A program made the translations under genes and the position numbers. A model generated the notes under the pieces. That model saw nothing but the letters and a program-made list of their open reading frames with translations, was not told the DNA's origin and ran no database searches. Below are positions 8,919 to 16,944 of a stretch of DNA of 64,000 nucleotides, in pieces (position 1 is the stretch's first letter; each line of letters starts with the position of its first letter). The DNA is from Vibrio cholerae (GTDB lineage: Bacteria; Actinomycetota; Actinomycetes; Actinomycetales; Micrococcaceae): positions 93,237 through 157,236 of the forward strand of contig WNZI01000005.1 of the NCBI GenBank assembly GCA_009728235.1, given 5' to 3'.

Positions 8919-9995
8919 ATGAACATCGTCGACAACCGGCAGGCGCGCCGCTCCCGAGGACTGCGCGCGTCGGCACTCCTCGCCGGACTGGCCTTGGCCA
9001 TCTCCGCCTGCGGTACTCCCTCGGCGGCACCACCGGGCCAGGCGGGGAGTGGCGACGGCGGGGAGGGTGAGAAGGTGGTCATCGGCATCGGTGGCCAGAC
9101 GCTCCTGACCTATCTGCCCACCACCCTGGCCGACGAGCTCGGGTATTTCGAGGAGGAGGGCCTCGATGTGGACCTCCAGGATCTTCAGGGCGGGTCGAAA
9201 GCACTGACGGCCATGATCGGGGGCAGTACCGAGGTCACCAGCGGGTACTACGAGCACACCATCCAGATGCAGGCGAAGAACCAGCCGATCAAGGCATTCG
9301 TCAACATGAACCTGTCCTCCGGGCTCGCCCTCGTCGTGGCGGAGAAGAACAAGGACTCCATCACATCGATCGAGGATCTGGCCGGCAAGAACGTGGGTGT
9401 CACCTCTCCGGGTTCCTCCACCGACATGTTCGTGAAGTACTTGCTGTCCCAGAACGGCATGGAGATCGACGCCGCCTCCGTGTCCGCCATTGGTGCAGGG
9501 TCATCGGCCGTCGCCGCCGTCGAGCAGGGGCAGGTGGACGCCGCCGTCATGCTGGAACCTGATATCACGGTGCTGGAGAAGCGATTGGGCGTCGAACCCA
9601 CCATCCTGGAGGACGTCCGGACGCTGGAGGGGCTTCAGGAGGTCTTCGACGCAGAGGCGTGGCCGTCCTCGAGTCTCTATGCCACCGCTGAGTGGCTGGA
9701 GCAGAATCCGGAGACGGCCGAAAAGCTGGCCGCTGCCATCAAGCGCACCCTCGAGTACGTGGCCGACCACTCCGGCGAGGAGATCGCGGCGGAGATGCCT
9801 GAGACCTTTGCAGGGGGAGACCCTGAGCAGTACGCGACCGTGATCGAGGAGCTGAAGAAGACTCTCAGCTCCGACGGGGCCTTCACCGAAGCCGGTGCCG
9901 AGGCGGTGCTGAAGACCCAGCGGATCGCCAATCCGGAGGTTGGGGAAGCCGAGATCGACCTCGCGGAGACCTACACGAACGAGTTCGTCGACTAG
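8919..9995 (+). CDS. ABC substrate-binding lipoprotein, SsuA/ThiY-like
   Basis: 358 residues with a lipoprotein signal (basic start, hydrophobic stretch, lipobox ISAC at about residues 28-31) and an NMT1/SsuA-like periplasmic-binding fold: LGYFEEEGLDVDLQDLQGGSKALTAMIGGSTEV near the N-terminus, then IEDLAGKNVGVTSPGSSTDMFVKYLL, and the VEQGQVDAAVMLEPD hinge. AAGGGA precedes the ATG. This family binds small anionic or heterocyclic ligands. The adjacent CoA-transferase/lyase cassette and iclR suggest, without proof, an organic-acid ligand. Confidence 0.88.
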   Translation: MNIVDNRQARRSRGLRASALLAGLALAISACGTPSAAPPGQAGSGDGGEGEKVVIGIGGQTLLTYLPTTLADELGYFEEEGLDVDLQDLQGGSKALTAMIGGSTEVTSGYYEHTIQMQAKNQPIKAFVNMNLSSGLALVVAEKNKDSITSIEDLAGKNVGVTSPGSSTDMFVKYLLSQNGMEIDAASVSAIGAGSSAVAAVEQGQVDAAVMLEPDITVLEKRLGVEPTILEDVRTLEGLQEVFDAEAWPSSSLYATAEWLEQNPETAEKLAAAIKRTLEYVADHSGEEIAAEMPETFAGGDPEQYATVIEELKKTLSSDGAFTEAGAEAVLKTQRIANPEVGEAEIDLAETYTNEFVD

Positions 9996-10002
9996 GGCCG
10001 CG

Positions 10003-11256
10003 GTGCCTCTGCGGTCCGCCCGGGTGCAGGAGAGGACGCCGACACCACCCGCGCGCCGTCCAGGACGACGGGCCACCGCTGTGGCGGCACTGACGACGGT
10101 TGTCGCAGTGCTCCCCGTCTTCCTGGTCGGGGGACTTGCCGTCCAGCTCGAAGCGGACCTGGAGATGACTGCTTCGGTTCTGGGCGCGGCGGTCGCCGTC
10201 TTCTGGGCCGTGTCCGCGCTCCTCTCCGCCCCCGCGGGCTATGTGGCGAGCAGCCTCGGGAAGCGGCGCGGAATGGCCCTCGCCGTGGGCCTCGGTCTGA
10301 CGGCACTGCTCGGCATCGCCGTCCTCACCCCTCACTGGGCTTGGTTGATGCTCTGGCTCGGGGTGGCAGGGGCGTCCAATGCCCTGATACATCCCCTGTC
10401 GAACGGGCTGATCGTCGACCAGGTAGGTGTGCCGCATCGTGCCTTCGCCTTCGGGCTGAAACAAGCCGCCATCCCGGCGGCCACACTGACTGCCGGCCTG
10501 TCGGTGCCGGTGATCGCGCTCACGATCGGTTGGCAGTGGACGTTCGCCTCGGCGGCATTCCTCGCCGCGGTCTTCCTGCCCGTCCTGCTGCGGCTGCTAC
10601 CCCGTCGGGTGCGCGCTTCGTACGCCGCCACCGGCAAGCCGGTTCGAGGAAGGCTTCCCCGCGAGCTCCGGCCGTTCCTGCTGATGACAGCGGTGGCGGG
10701 CGGGTTGGGGTCGGCACAGGCCAACGTGGTCGGGGCATTCACGGTGGTGTCCGCCGTCGACGCGGGCTTCACCCCTGCAGCGGCGGGGCTCCTGCTGGGA
10801 GTGGCCAGTACGGCCGGAATCCTCACCCGGCCGCTCGTGGGAATCGGGGCCGATCGCGGTGTCGGCGGCTCGATGGCCACGGTGGCCCTCATGATGGCGA
10901 CCGGATGCCTCGGTCTGATCGCCATGGCCACAGGTCTGCCGGCGGCGTACGCGATAGGCTGCGTCATCGCTTTCGGGTTCGGCTGGGGCTGGAACGGGCT
11001 GGTGCACTACGTGGTCTCGAAGACCACCCATCCCTTCACAGCGCAGTCCACCGGGATCACCCAGACCGGAACCTACATCGGCGGTACGCTGGGCCCGCTG
11101 CTGTTCGGGTTCCTCTTCTCCCAGGTCGGCTCAACGGCCGGTTGGGGGTTGGCAGCGTGTCTCGCGGCAGCCGGTGCAGGCGCCGCGCTGGTCGCCTTTC
11201 GGCTCGAGAAGGGCCTACGCGGGGTGGACCTCTCTCCGTGCAGCACGCAGCAGTAG
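10003..11256 (+). CDS. MFS transporter
   Basis: About 417 residues from a GTG at 10003, seven bases after the binding-protein stop; a second GTG at 10024 is possible. The hydropathy pattern suggests 12 helices in two halves, with a charged central loop around RRVRASYAATGKPVRGRLPREL. The A-loop between helices 2 and 3 (SSLGKRRG) is the short MFS motif between helices. Closest in style to small-anion/cyanate or drug carriers, but I cannot assign a substrate. Likely co-transcribed with the ABC importer. Confidence 0.82.
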   Translation: MPLRSARVQERTPTPPARRPGRRATAVAALTTVVAVLPVFLVGGLAVQLEADLEMTASVLGAAVAVFWAVSALLSAPAGYVASSLGKRRGMALAVGLGLTALLGIAVLTPHWAWLMLWLGVAGASNALIHPLSNGLIVDQVGVPHRAFAFGLKQAAIPAATLTAGLSVPVIALTIGWQWTFASAAFLAAVFLPVLLRLLPRRVRASYAATGKPVRGRLPRELRPFLLMTAVAGGLGSAQANVVGAFTVVSAVDAGFTPAAAGLLLGVASTAGILTRPLVGIGADRGVGGSMATVALMMATGCLGLIAMATGLPAAYAIGCVIAFGFGWGWNGLVHYVVSKTTHPFTAQSTGITQTGTYIGGTLGPLLFGFLFSQVGSTAGWGLAACLAAAGAGAALVAFRLEKGLRGVDLSPCSTQQ

Positions 11257-11313
11257 CTGCTCCGGCGGGAGTCGCGCGAAACGTCGGGCGGGCGTCAGGT
11301 GTCTAATGGGGGC

Positions 11314-12252
11314 ATGGTCAGAGCGTGGATAGCGACGGATTTCGGCGGCCTCGACGTGTTCGAGGAGGTAGATGCCCGTATCCCCGAGCCGGGCAGGGGT
11401 GAGGTCACCATCACGGTACTCGCCGCAGGGATGAACCCGGCAGACTACAAGCACGTTGCTGCGGGCTCCGATCGTGGGCTGCTACCCATCCGCGTGGGGT
11501 ACGAGGTGGCGGGGATTGTCACTGCCATCGGACCCGACACCGAGATCGGCTCCGGCGGGGGAGCGATCGGTGACGAGGTGCTCGCCTTCCGCATCTCCGG
11601 AGGTTACGCGCAGGCGGTCACGGTCCCTGCGCGCGACGTCTTCGCGAAGCCGGTATCGCTGGATTTCCCGCAAGCTGCCAATCTCCTGCTCGCCGGGACG
11701 ACGGCTGCCGAGATGCTGAACGTCACCGGGGTGGAACCGGGGGACACGATCGTCCTGCACGGAGCGTCCGGGGCGGTCGGAGTGAGTGTGCTGCAGCAGG
11801 CCAGGCTGCAGCACGTGCGCGTGATCGGCACGGCGAGTGACGAGAACGCTGACGTGGTCCGAAAATTCGGCGGTGAACCCGTGCGGTACGGGGAAGGTCT
11901 CGAGGAGCGGCTCCGCGAGCTCTCACCCGGCGGTTACGCGGCGGCGCTCGATGCGGTCGGTACCGACGAGGCGGTCGACGTGTCACTCGCGCTCGTGGCC
12001 GACCGCCGACGGATCGTCAGCATCGCCGCCTTCGCGCGGGCCGAGCGCGATGGCTATCGGATCATCAGGGGAAACTTCCCGGACAGTGCGGCCTTCCGCG
12101 ACGCGGTTCGTCCACACCTCATCGAACTGGCGGGATCGGGCCGCCTGATCGTGCCGATCGCGCGAACCTTCCCCCTCGACGACGCCCTCGCCGCGATGCG
12201 CTTTCTGAGCAGCGGACATCCCGGCGGGAAGCTCGCATTGGTGACTTCGTAG
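11314..12252 (+). CDS. MDR-family NADP-dependent oxidoreductase (quinone reductase-like)
   Basis: 312 residues; the ATG at 11314, with GGGGG upstream, is preferred over a GTG at 11299. Zinc-independent medium-chain reductase of the quinone oxidoreductase branch: GroES-like N-terminal half (PGRGEVTITVLAAGMNPADYK, YEVAGIVTAIG), then a Rossmann half with VLHGASGAVGVSVLQQARLQ, where the nucleotide-binding glycines sit. No structural-zinc cysteines are visible. Substrate unknown; it stands alone at the end of the importer region. Confidence 0.85.
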   Translation: MVRAWIATDFGGLDVFEEVDARIPEPGRGEVTITVLAAGMNPADYKHVAAGSDRGLLPIRVGYEVAGIVTAIGPDTEIGSGGGAIGDEVLAFRISGGYAQAVTVPARDVFAKPVSLDFPQAANLLLAGTTAAEMLNVTGVEPGDTIVLHGASGAVGVSVLQQARLQHVRVIGTASDENADVVRKFGGEPVRYGEGLEERLRELSPGGYAAALDAVGTDEAVDVSLALVADRRRIVSIAAFARAERDGYRIIRGNFPDSAAFRDAVRPHLIELAGSGRLIVPIARTFPLDDALAAMRFLSSGHPGGKLALVTS

Positions 12253-12372
12253 GGCGTCCCGTGCCGTGATGGCGACCTCGGGAGAATCGATTCGATGCAA
12301 CCGTGCCTCGCATGAGCTCGCCAGAACGGTCACCAGCGGTCGGAGTGAAGACTGGTGGCCGTGATCCGTCTG

Positions 12373-12576
12373 CCGCTGATGGCATCGATCTACGCCGCCG
12401 ACGCGTTGGCGCGGTCGACTGCGTCGCCGAGCCACTCCTTCGCCAGGCGGCGAGCCAGCTCCAAGCCGATCACCCGCTGGGGGGCGAGCGGTGGTCAGCG
12501 GGTCGGCGATCTCGTGCCGCCGTAGGTAGCCCTTCAGGTCCTAGGCCGTGCGTCCGACGACGAACAACCCGCTGAC
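12373..12576 (-). pseudogene. fused relic of tpiA and rpiB 3' ends
   Basis: On the minus strand 12373-12480 reads [17 protein letters not shown] then diverged residues and ASAA-stop-IDAIS, aligning over its length with the C-terminus of the intact RpiB-like protein at 30695-31159 ([18 protein letters not shown]…[10 protein letters not shown]). Just upstream, 12518-12576 reads GLFVVGRTA-stop-DLKGYLR, matching the TPI tail at 31239-31300 ([16 protein letters not shown]). In the intact locus the two segments are about 450 bases apart; here they are about 40 apart, so an internal deletion joined them. Both carry amber codons. Divergence from the intact copies indicates an old paralogous pair, not a recent duplication. 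Confidence 0.75.
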
Positions 12577-12602
12577 GTAATGTTCTGGGTGCCCGAGATC
12601 CC

Positions 12603-12827
12603 ATCTGGCTCTCGCTCCTCTTCACCGCCGCGACCGTCCTCGTCGCCACCGTCACCAGGCTCCTGAAGACCCGCGGCGACGGGGCCAAGAAGGACCGTGA
12701 GCAGGTCGAGGGCGAGGCCGTCATCGCCGCCGACGCCCTGCTCGCGAGCACGGACACGGGGCCCGGATTCACCGACGCGCGAAGGCAGGTGGCGTCCGTG
12801 GCCGGCTGGCTGGTGCTGGCGTTCTAG
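12603..12827 (+). other. orphan open frame with one membrane helix
   Basis: 74 codons open without a start codon at the front, reading a hydrophobic stretch (WLSLLFTAATVLVATV), a charged helix-like segment (LLKTRGDGAKKDREQVEGE) and a hydrophobic end before TAG. A fragment MFWVPEI in another frame just upstream could be its original start. Composition and amphipathic order look like a broken small membrane protein, but I recognise no family. Confidence 0.25.
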
Positions 12828-13042
12828 CGGCAGCATCGCGTCGCTCACCGCCTCGATGAGTCCGTCGGGAGCGGACAGCGTGAGACTAATAATGCCGACC
12901 ACTCTCCTGATGCCCGCTATGCGGAAACCCAGCCCCGTGCCACCGACCGGTGTACCGAATGGCATCGGGGATCGACATAGGCTCGGGTGTGCTCTTGGCA
13001 TTTATGATCGAGCTCAACCTGCAAAGCCTGTTGTATAGGCCT

Positions 13043-13810
13043 TCAGAACAGCGGCCAGGGCACCGCGGGCATCTCGCCGTGCGGACCCGGAAATCGCCCC
13101 GCCGACCGCAACCGGGCACAGCGCGCAGCGAGCGAAGCAATCTCCTCAGCAGTCAGCAACCCGGCCAGCTCTCGGCCCAGGTCGCCGGTCAGCCCGTCGA
13201 TGACCCGGTCGACACCGTCGAGCTCCTCGCGGGTCAGCTCATCCCCGACCCACCCCCATAGCACCGTGCGCAGCTTGTGGTCACTGTGGAAGGTGAGGCC
13301 ATGGTCCACTCCGTGCCGGTGCCCGTCGCCCATGGCGAGGATGTGATCGCCCTTGCGGTCGGCGTTGTTCACCACGACGTCGAAGACAGCCATGCGCCGC
13401 AGCGCGGGAGTGTCCTCATGGATGAGTGCGACCATCTTCCCGGTCTCGTCCTGGCCTTCGAGGACCTGCTTCCAGCCGTTCTCCGGCACCTCGTCCGCGG
13501 AGACCAGGTCCACGGCGTCCTGGTCGGGGTCCGTCTCCTGCCAGAGCTGCACCATGCCCGCACCGAACGGGCCATCGCGCAGCCAGGTGCGCGGAACGAT
13601 GTTCCAGCCGAAAGACTCCGACACCAGATAGGCGGCCACCTCCCGATGGGCCAGATGCCCGTCGGGGAAGTCCCACAGCGGTTTCTCGCCCTTGATCGGC
13701 TTGTACACGACCGCCGCGTCGCCGATACTGCCCAGGAACGTGGCGTTCGACGCCGTCGTGATGCGGCCGGTGAGCGTCAGCTCGGCGGTCACCAGGTCGG
13801 GCGCGGGCAT
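13043..13810 (-). CDS. SCO1664 family protein (kinase-like fold)
   Basis: 255 residues matching the actinobacterial SCO1664 family: ELTLTGRITTASNATFLG at the N-terminus, VYKPIKGEKPLWDFPDG, AYLVSESFGWNIVPRTWLRDGPFG, and the VFDVVVNNADRKGDHIL loop with VDHGLTFH, which resembles the catalytic and metal segments of HipA/PI3-4-kinase-like folds. Function is not established. The start overlaps the DUF3090 stop (TGATG), so it is the last gene of a coupled three-gene operon conserved across actinobacteria. Confidence 0.88.
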   Translation of the reverse strand: MPAPDLVTAELTLTGRITTASNATFLGSIGDAAVVYKPIKGEKPLWDFPDGHLAHREVAAYLVSESFGWNIVPRTWLRDGPFGAGMVQLWQETDPDQDAVDLVSADEVPENGWKQVLEGQDETGKMVALIHEDTPALRRMAVFDVVVNNADRKGDHILAMGDGHRHGVDHGLTFHSDHKLRTVLWGWVGDELTREELDGVDRVIDGLTGDLGRELAGLLTAEEIASLAARCARLRSAGRFPGPHGEMPAVPWPLF

Positions 13811-14358
13811 CAGACCTCAGGAATGGCGCAGGTGTGCCCGTCGGCGTCCATGGGCTGACCGCACAGCACGCAGAGCGGACGACCGGCGCCCACCACCTCG
13901 CGGGTGCGCTTGGTGAAGGCTCGGGCGGTGCCGACCGGCATGCGGACCCGCAGCATCTCGGCCGCGTCGGCGTCGTCGATCTCGAGCAGTGCGTCCTCGT
14001 CCTCGACCTCGGCGATCGGGTAGGCCTCGATGACGATCTGCGCCGTCGTCGGGTCCCACCCCAGGCTCATGACGCCGGTACGGAACTGTTCCTCGACCGG
14101 TTCGAGCTGGTCGTTGTCGACGAGCTCGAGGGGGGTGTTCGTGGGAACACTGAAGGGGTTGCCGTCGAGGCTGACCAGCTGGTCGAGGATCTCGTCGATC
14201 TTCTCGGCGAGCTGGGCCGACTGCTGCTTCTCCAACGCGATGCTGACGATCTGCTTTCCCGTGCGGACCTGCAGGTAGAACGTGCGTTCCCCGGGAACGC
14301 CGATAGTGCCGACGACGACCCGGTCGGGCCAGGCGAACTCGTGAACAGTTGTAGGCAT
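13810..14358 (-). CDS. DUF3090 family protein
   Basis: 182 residues. Conserved DUF3090 core from about residue 5 (FAWPDRVVVGTIGVPGERTFYLQVRTG) to 150 (RMPVGTARAFTKRTREVVGAGRP), followed by a C-terminal zinc-ribbon-like tail CVLCGQPMDADGHTC. Sits between the phosphatase and the SCO1664 protein, as in mycobacteria (Rv2133c-Rv2135c region). No biochemical function is known to me; the zinc tail and constant neighbours suggest a partner in a shared complex or pathway. Confidence 0.9.
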   Translation of the reverse strand: MPTTVHEFAWPDRVVVGTIGVPGERTFYLQVRTGKQIVSIALEKQQSAQLAEKIDEILDQLVSLDGNPFSVPTNTPLELVDNDQLEPVEEQFRTGVMSLGWDPTTAQIVIEAYPIAEVEDEDALLEIDDADAAEMLRVRMPVGTARAFTKRTREVVGAGRPLCVLCGQPMDADGHTCAIPEV

Positions 14359-14367
14359 GGCTCTATT

Positions 14368-15075
14368 TTAGGCTCTTCCGGCAGGTGGCGCCGTGTGCCC
14401 TGCGCCACCGCCTACCGGCGCATCGGCGGAGGGGGCGGTGTTCGCAAGCCAGGACAGATCCCCGGCGTCGGTATTGGTCGCGAAGACGGTCGGCCGGCTC
14501 GTGCCGTAGCGCACGATCGACGCGGAAGCCGGGCCCACCATGATGCGCTGGAACAGGTCGAGGTGCGTGCCGAGTGCGTCGGCGAGGATCGACTTGATGA
14601 TGTCGCCGTGGCTTACCGCCACCCACACCGCCCCCGGCCCGTGTTCGGCTTCGAATGCTGCATCCAGGCGTCGGATGGCGGCCACCGACCGGGCCTGCAT
14701 GGCGGCCATGGACTCGCCGCCGGGGAACGTCACGGCGGACGGCTGCGACTGCACCACCGACCACAGATCCTCCTTCGCGAGATCAGCGAGCGTTCGGCCC
14801 TGCCACTGGCCGTAATCGCACTCGGTGAGGTCGTCGTCGAGCGACGACTGGACCGCGCCGGTCTGGCGATCGAGGATGAACTGGGCGGTCTGCCGGCACC
14901 GTTCGAGCGGACTCGACACCACCCCGACGACGGGCACTGCCGCGAGCCGGTCACCGGTCGCGGTCGCTTGGCTCCGCCCGGTCTCGTCGAGGCCGACGCC
15001 GGGGGTCCTACCGGCCAGCAGGCCGGTGGCATTCGCTGTGGTGCGGCCGTGCCGCACGAGGATTACTGTCGCCAT
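14368..15075 (-). CDS. histidine phosphatase family protein (MSMEG_4193 type)
   Basis: 235 residues of the phosphoglycerate-mutase-like superfamily. The N-terminal catalytic motif is VRHGRTTANATG (about 7-18), the second basic motif SSPLERCRQTA and the late VSHGDIIKSILAD provide the remaining catalytic Arg and His. First gene of the operon with DUF3090 and SCO1664 partners; the trio matches the mycobacterial arrangement. The C-terminal 30 residues are low-complexity Ala/Gly/Pro. Confidence 0.9.
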   Translation of the reverse strand: MATVILVRHGRTTANATGLLAGRTPGVGLDETGRSQATATGDRLAAVPVVGVVSSPLERCRQTAQFILDRQTGAVQSSLDDDLTECDYGQWQGRTLADLAKEDLWSVVQSQPSAVTFPGGESMAAMQARSVAAIRRLDAAFEAEHGPGAVWVAVSHGDIIKSILADALGTHLDLFQRIMVGPASASIVRYGTSRPTVFATNTDAGDLSWLANTAPSADAPVGGGAGHTAPPAGRA

Positions 15076-15176
15076 CCACCCAGCCTAGCCACCCGCGCGA
15101 CGGCGGAGCTCACCCTCACGCCGGACGTCCGGGCCACACTCCTGAACGAGGTCGCCGCTGTCCAAGACAAAAGCTT

Positions 15177-15725
15177 CTACTCCACCTGGTCGATGAGTTG
15201 CTGCAGGAGGGCGCCGTAGCGGCGGATGACGACGTCGTCGTCCTCGGCGAGCAGTTGCTCGTCCTTCACGATCCACAGCGCATACATCAGCCCGCCGACC
15301 AGGGCCGCAGCGAGGCGCGCACGGAGGCCGGCGTCCGGTCCCGCGAGCCGGCTCTCCAGAGGTGCCACGAAGGTGGCCTCGTGCAGCAGCCGCAACTGGT
15401 CGCCCACAGCCCCCGCCTCACTGGCCCGGATGAGCGTGAGATACAGCGGGCGCAGATGCCCGTCCTCCTCCAGCACGTACCGGATGAAGCGCTCGCCCAG
15501 GCTGCCCGGGTCGCCCTCGAGCAGCGGCTGGTAGGCCGGTATGGGCGGAAGGGCCTCGAGGAACAGTGCTTCCTTCGTGCCGAAGTAGTGGATGGGCAGA
15601 GCCGCATCGACGCCCGCCGCGGAGGCCACCGACCGCACCGACGCACCCGCATAGCCCTTCTCCAGGAAGAGCGTGCGGGCGGCGCGGAGGATCGCCTCGC
15701 GCGTTGCGGCCCTGCCCTCGATCAT
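15177..15725 (-). CDS. TetR-family regulator
   Basis: 182 residues: N-terminal helix-turn-helix (REAILRAARTLFLEKGYAGASVRSVASAAGVDAALPIHYFGTKEALF, about 9-55) and a divergent all-helical ligand domain. It is transcribed away from the SDR gene at 15869; the interval holds a perfect palindrome at 15797-15815, the likely operator, so it probably represses the SDR-hydrolase pair and perhaps itself. Confidence 0.92.
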   Translation of the reverse strand: MIEGRAATREAILRAARTLFLEKGYAGASVRSVASAAGVDAALPIHYFGTKEALFLEALPPIPAYQPLLEGDPGSLGERFIRYVLEEDGHLRPLYLTLIRASEAGAVGDQLRLLHEATFVAPLESRLAGPDAGLRARLAAALVGGLMYALWIVKDEQLLAEDDDVVIRRYGALLQQLIDQVE

Positions 15726-15796
15726 GGTCCAACCCTAGCTGCCGGGCCGCGCGGAGCCGCCCGTGGCTTCGTCCGACCGGACGCCTCGGCCCTGGC

Positions 15797-15815
15797 CATT
15801 CAACAGCGTTGAATG
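15797..15815. promoter_or_regulatory. palindromic TetR operator
   Basis: CATTCAAC-AGC-GTTGAATG: perfect 8-bp arms around three bases, midway between the divergent tetR and SDR genes. Size and symmetry are what TetR dimers recognise. Confidence 0.7.
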
Positions 15816-15868
15816 TAGCCTGCAGGCAGAGCACATCACCGTCGATTCCCGCCGCGAAAGGGCCACTC

Positions 15869-16882
15869 ATGGCACAGATCCCCGTCACATTGACCACGCA
15901 CAGCACCATCGAGCAGTGGCTCGACCACCCCGAGGGCGGACCGGTGCTGCGAGGCTTTCTGGCGCAGGCCGGTACGGAGGAGGCCGCTCTCGGCCCCGCC
16001 CGGTCGATGCCGCTGCAGCAGCTGGTGGCGCTGAGCCAGGGCGCCCTACCGCAGAGCGCCATCGACGGCCTGGTGAAGCAGGTCAACGGGGGCGTCATCC
16101 CCGAGGACGACAGTTCCGTATGGCAGGAGCCCGTGCTCGTCGGCCGCTTCGGGGGACGCACCGTCATCGTCACCGGCGCAGGGTCCGGCATCGGCCGGGC
16201 GACGGCGTCGCGCGTGGCCCGGGAAGGCGGGAAGGTCATCGCCGTCGACATCGCCGCTGACCGCGTCGAGGACCTCGCGCGCTCCCTGCCCGGTCACCAG
16301 GTCGTCCCGATCGCGGCCGACCTGACCGACGTCGCGGCGGTCGACCGGATCGTCGACGCCGCTGAGGGACGCATCGATGCCCTCGCGAACGTCGCCGGGA
16401 TCAACGACGACTTCAGCCCTCTCCACGAGGTCTCGGACGCCATGTGGTCGCGGGTCTTCGCGGTCAACGTCGAAGGACTCATGCGGCTGAGCCGCGCCGT
16501 ACTGCCCGTGATGCTCGACGCCGGTCGTGGCTCGATCGTGAATGTGACCTCCGAGGCCGGGTTGCGGGGTTCCGCGTCCGGCGTCGCCTACACGGCGTCG
16601 AAGCACGCGGTGGTGGGCATCACCCGCAGTGCCGCCTTCATGTACGCGAAGGAGGGGCTCCGCATCAACGCGGTGGCGCCGGGCGGAGTGGCCACGGGCA
16701 TCCCCATGCCCGGCACGCCGTCGGCATACGGCTCGACGCGCCTGGAGGCTGCGCGCGTCAACATCCCGAGCATCGCCGATCCCACCCACCTCGCCGCAAC
16801 CATCACGTTCCTGCTCAGCGACGACGGCGTGAACATCAACGGGGCCATCCTGCCGTCCGACGGCGGCTGGTCGGCCGTCTGA
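15869..16882 (+). CDS. SDR-family oxidoreductase with an N-terminal extension
   Basis: 337 residues from the ATG at 15869 with GAAAGG upstream. The SDR domain begins at about residue 95: cofactor motif TGAGSGIG (102-109), NVAGIND in place of NNAG, catalytic YTASK (about residue 251) and the APGGVATG exit loop, so it should be an active NAD(P)-dependent dehydrogenase. Residues 1-85 (TLTTHSTIEQWLDHPEGGPVL …) are an extra helical domain resembling segments seen at the ends of family 3 glycosidases; its role here is unclear. Controlled by the adjacent TetR protein and followed by an esterase. Confidence 0.85.
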   Translation: MAQIPVTLTTHSTIEQWLDHPEGGPVLRGFLAQAGTEEAALGPARSMPLQQLVALSQGALPQSAIDGLVKQVNGGVIPEDDSSVWQEPVLVGRFGGRTVIVTGAGSGIGRATASRVAREGGKVIAVDIAADRVEDLARSLPGHQVVPIAADLTDVAAVDRIVDAAEGRIDALANVAGINDDFSPLHEVSDAMWSRVFAVNVEGLMRLSRAVLPVMLDAGRGSIVNVTSEAGLRGSASGVAYTASKHAVVGITRSAAFMYAKEGLRINAVAPGGVATGIPMPGTPSAYGSTRLEAARVNIPSIADPTHLAATITFLLSDDGVNINGAILPSDGGWSAV

Positions 16883-16944
16883 CGGCCCGGCGAGCGTTCC
16901 AATCCTGCACGGCACCATGCGTTGACGAGAGAAGAGGTCGGACG

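Larger units (their letters stand above)
12253..13042. other. gene-debris region between two intact loci
   Basis: Almost 800 bases with no intact gene. It contains relics of tpiA and rpiB 3' ends (12373-12576) and an orphan open frame with one membrane helix (12603-12827). The remaining 210 bases up to the SCO1664-family gene are more AT-rich and show nothing I recognise. In other actinobacteria the genes next to the SCO1664/DUF3090/phosphatase trio include mshC, which is not here. Confidence 0.5.

Noticed and set aside
9940..10002. Earlier Met start for the MFS gene, inside the binding-protein gene
   Set aside because: It would add 21 Arg/Ser/Thr-rich residues and overlap the previous gene by 56 bases; the GTG at 10003 lies just after its stop.
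12373..12576. Recent duplication of the tpiA-rpiB locus
   Set aside because: The relics differ from the intact genes at many positions, including inserted and changed codons, so they are an old paralogue and not a recent copy.
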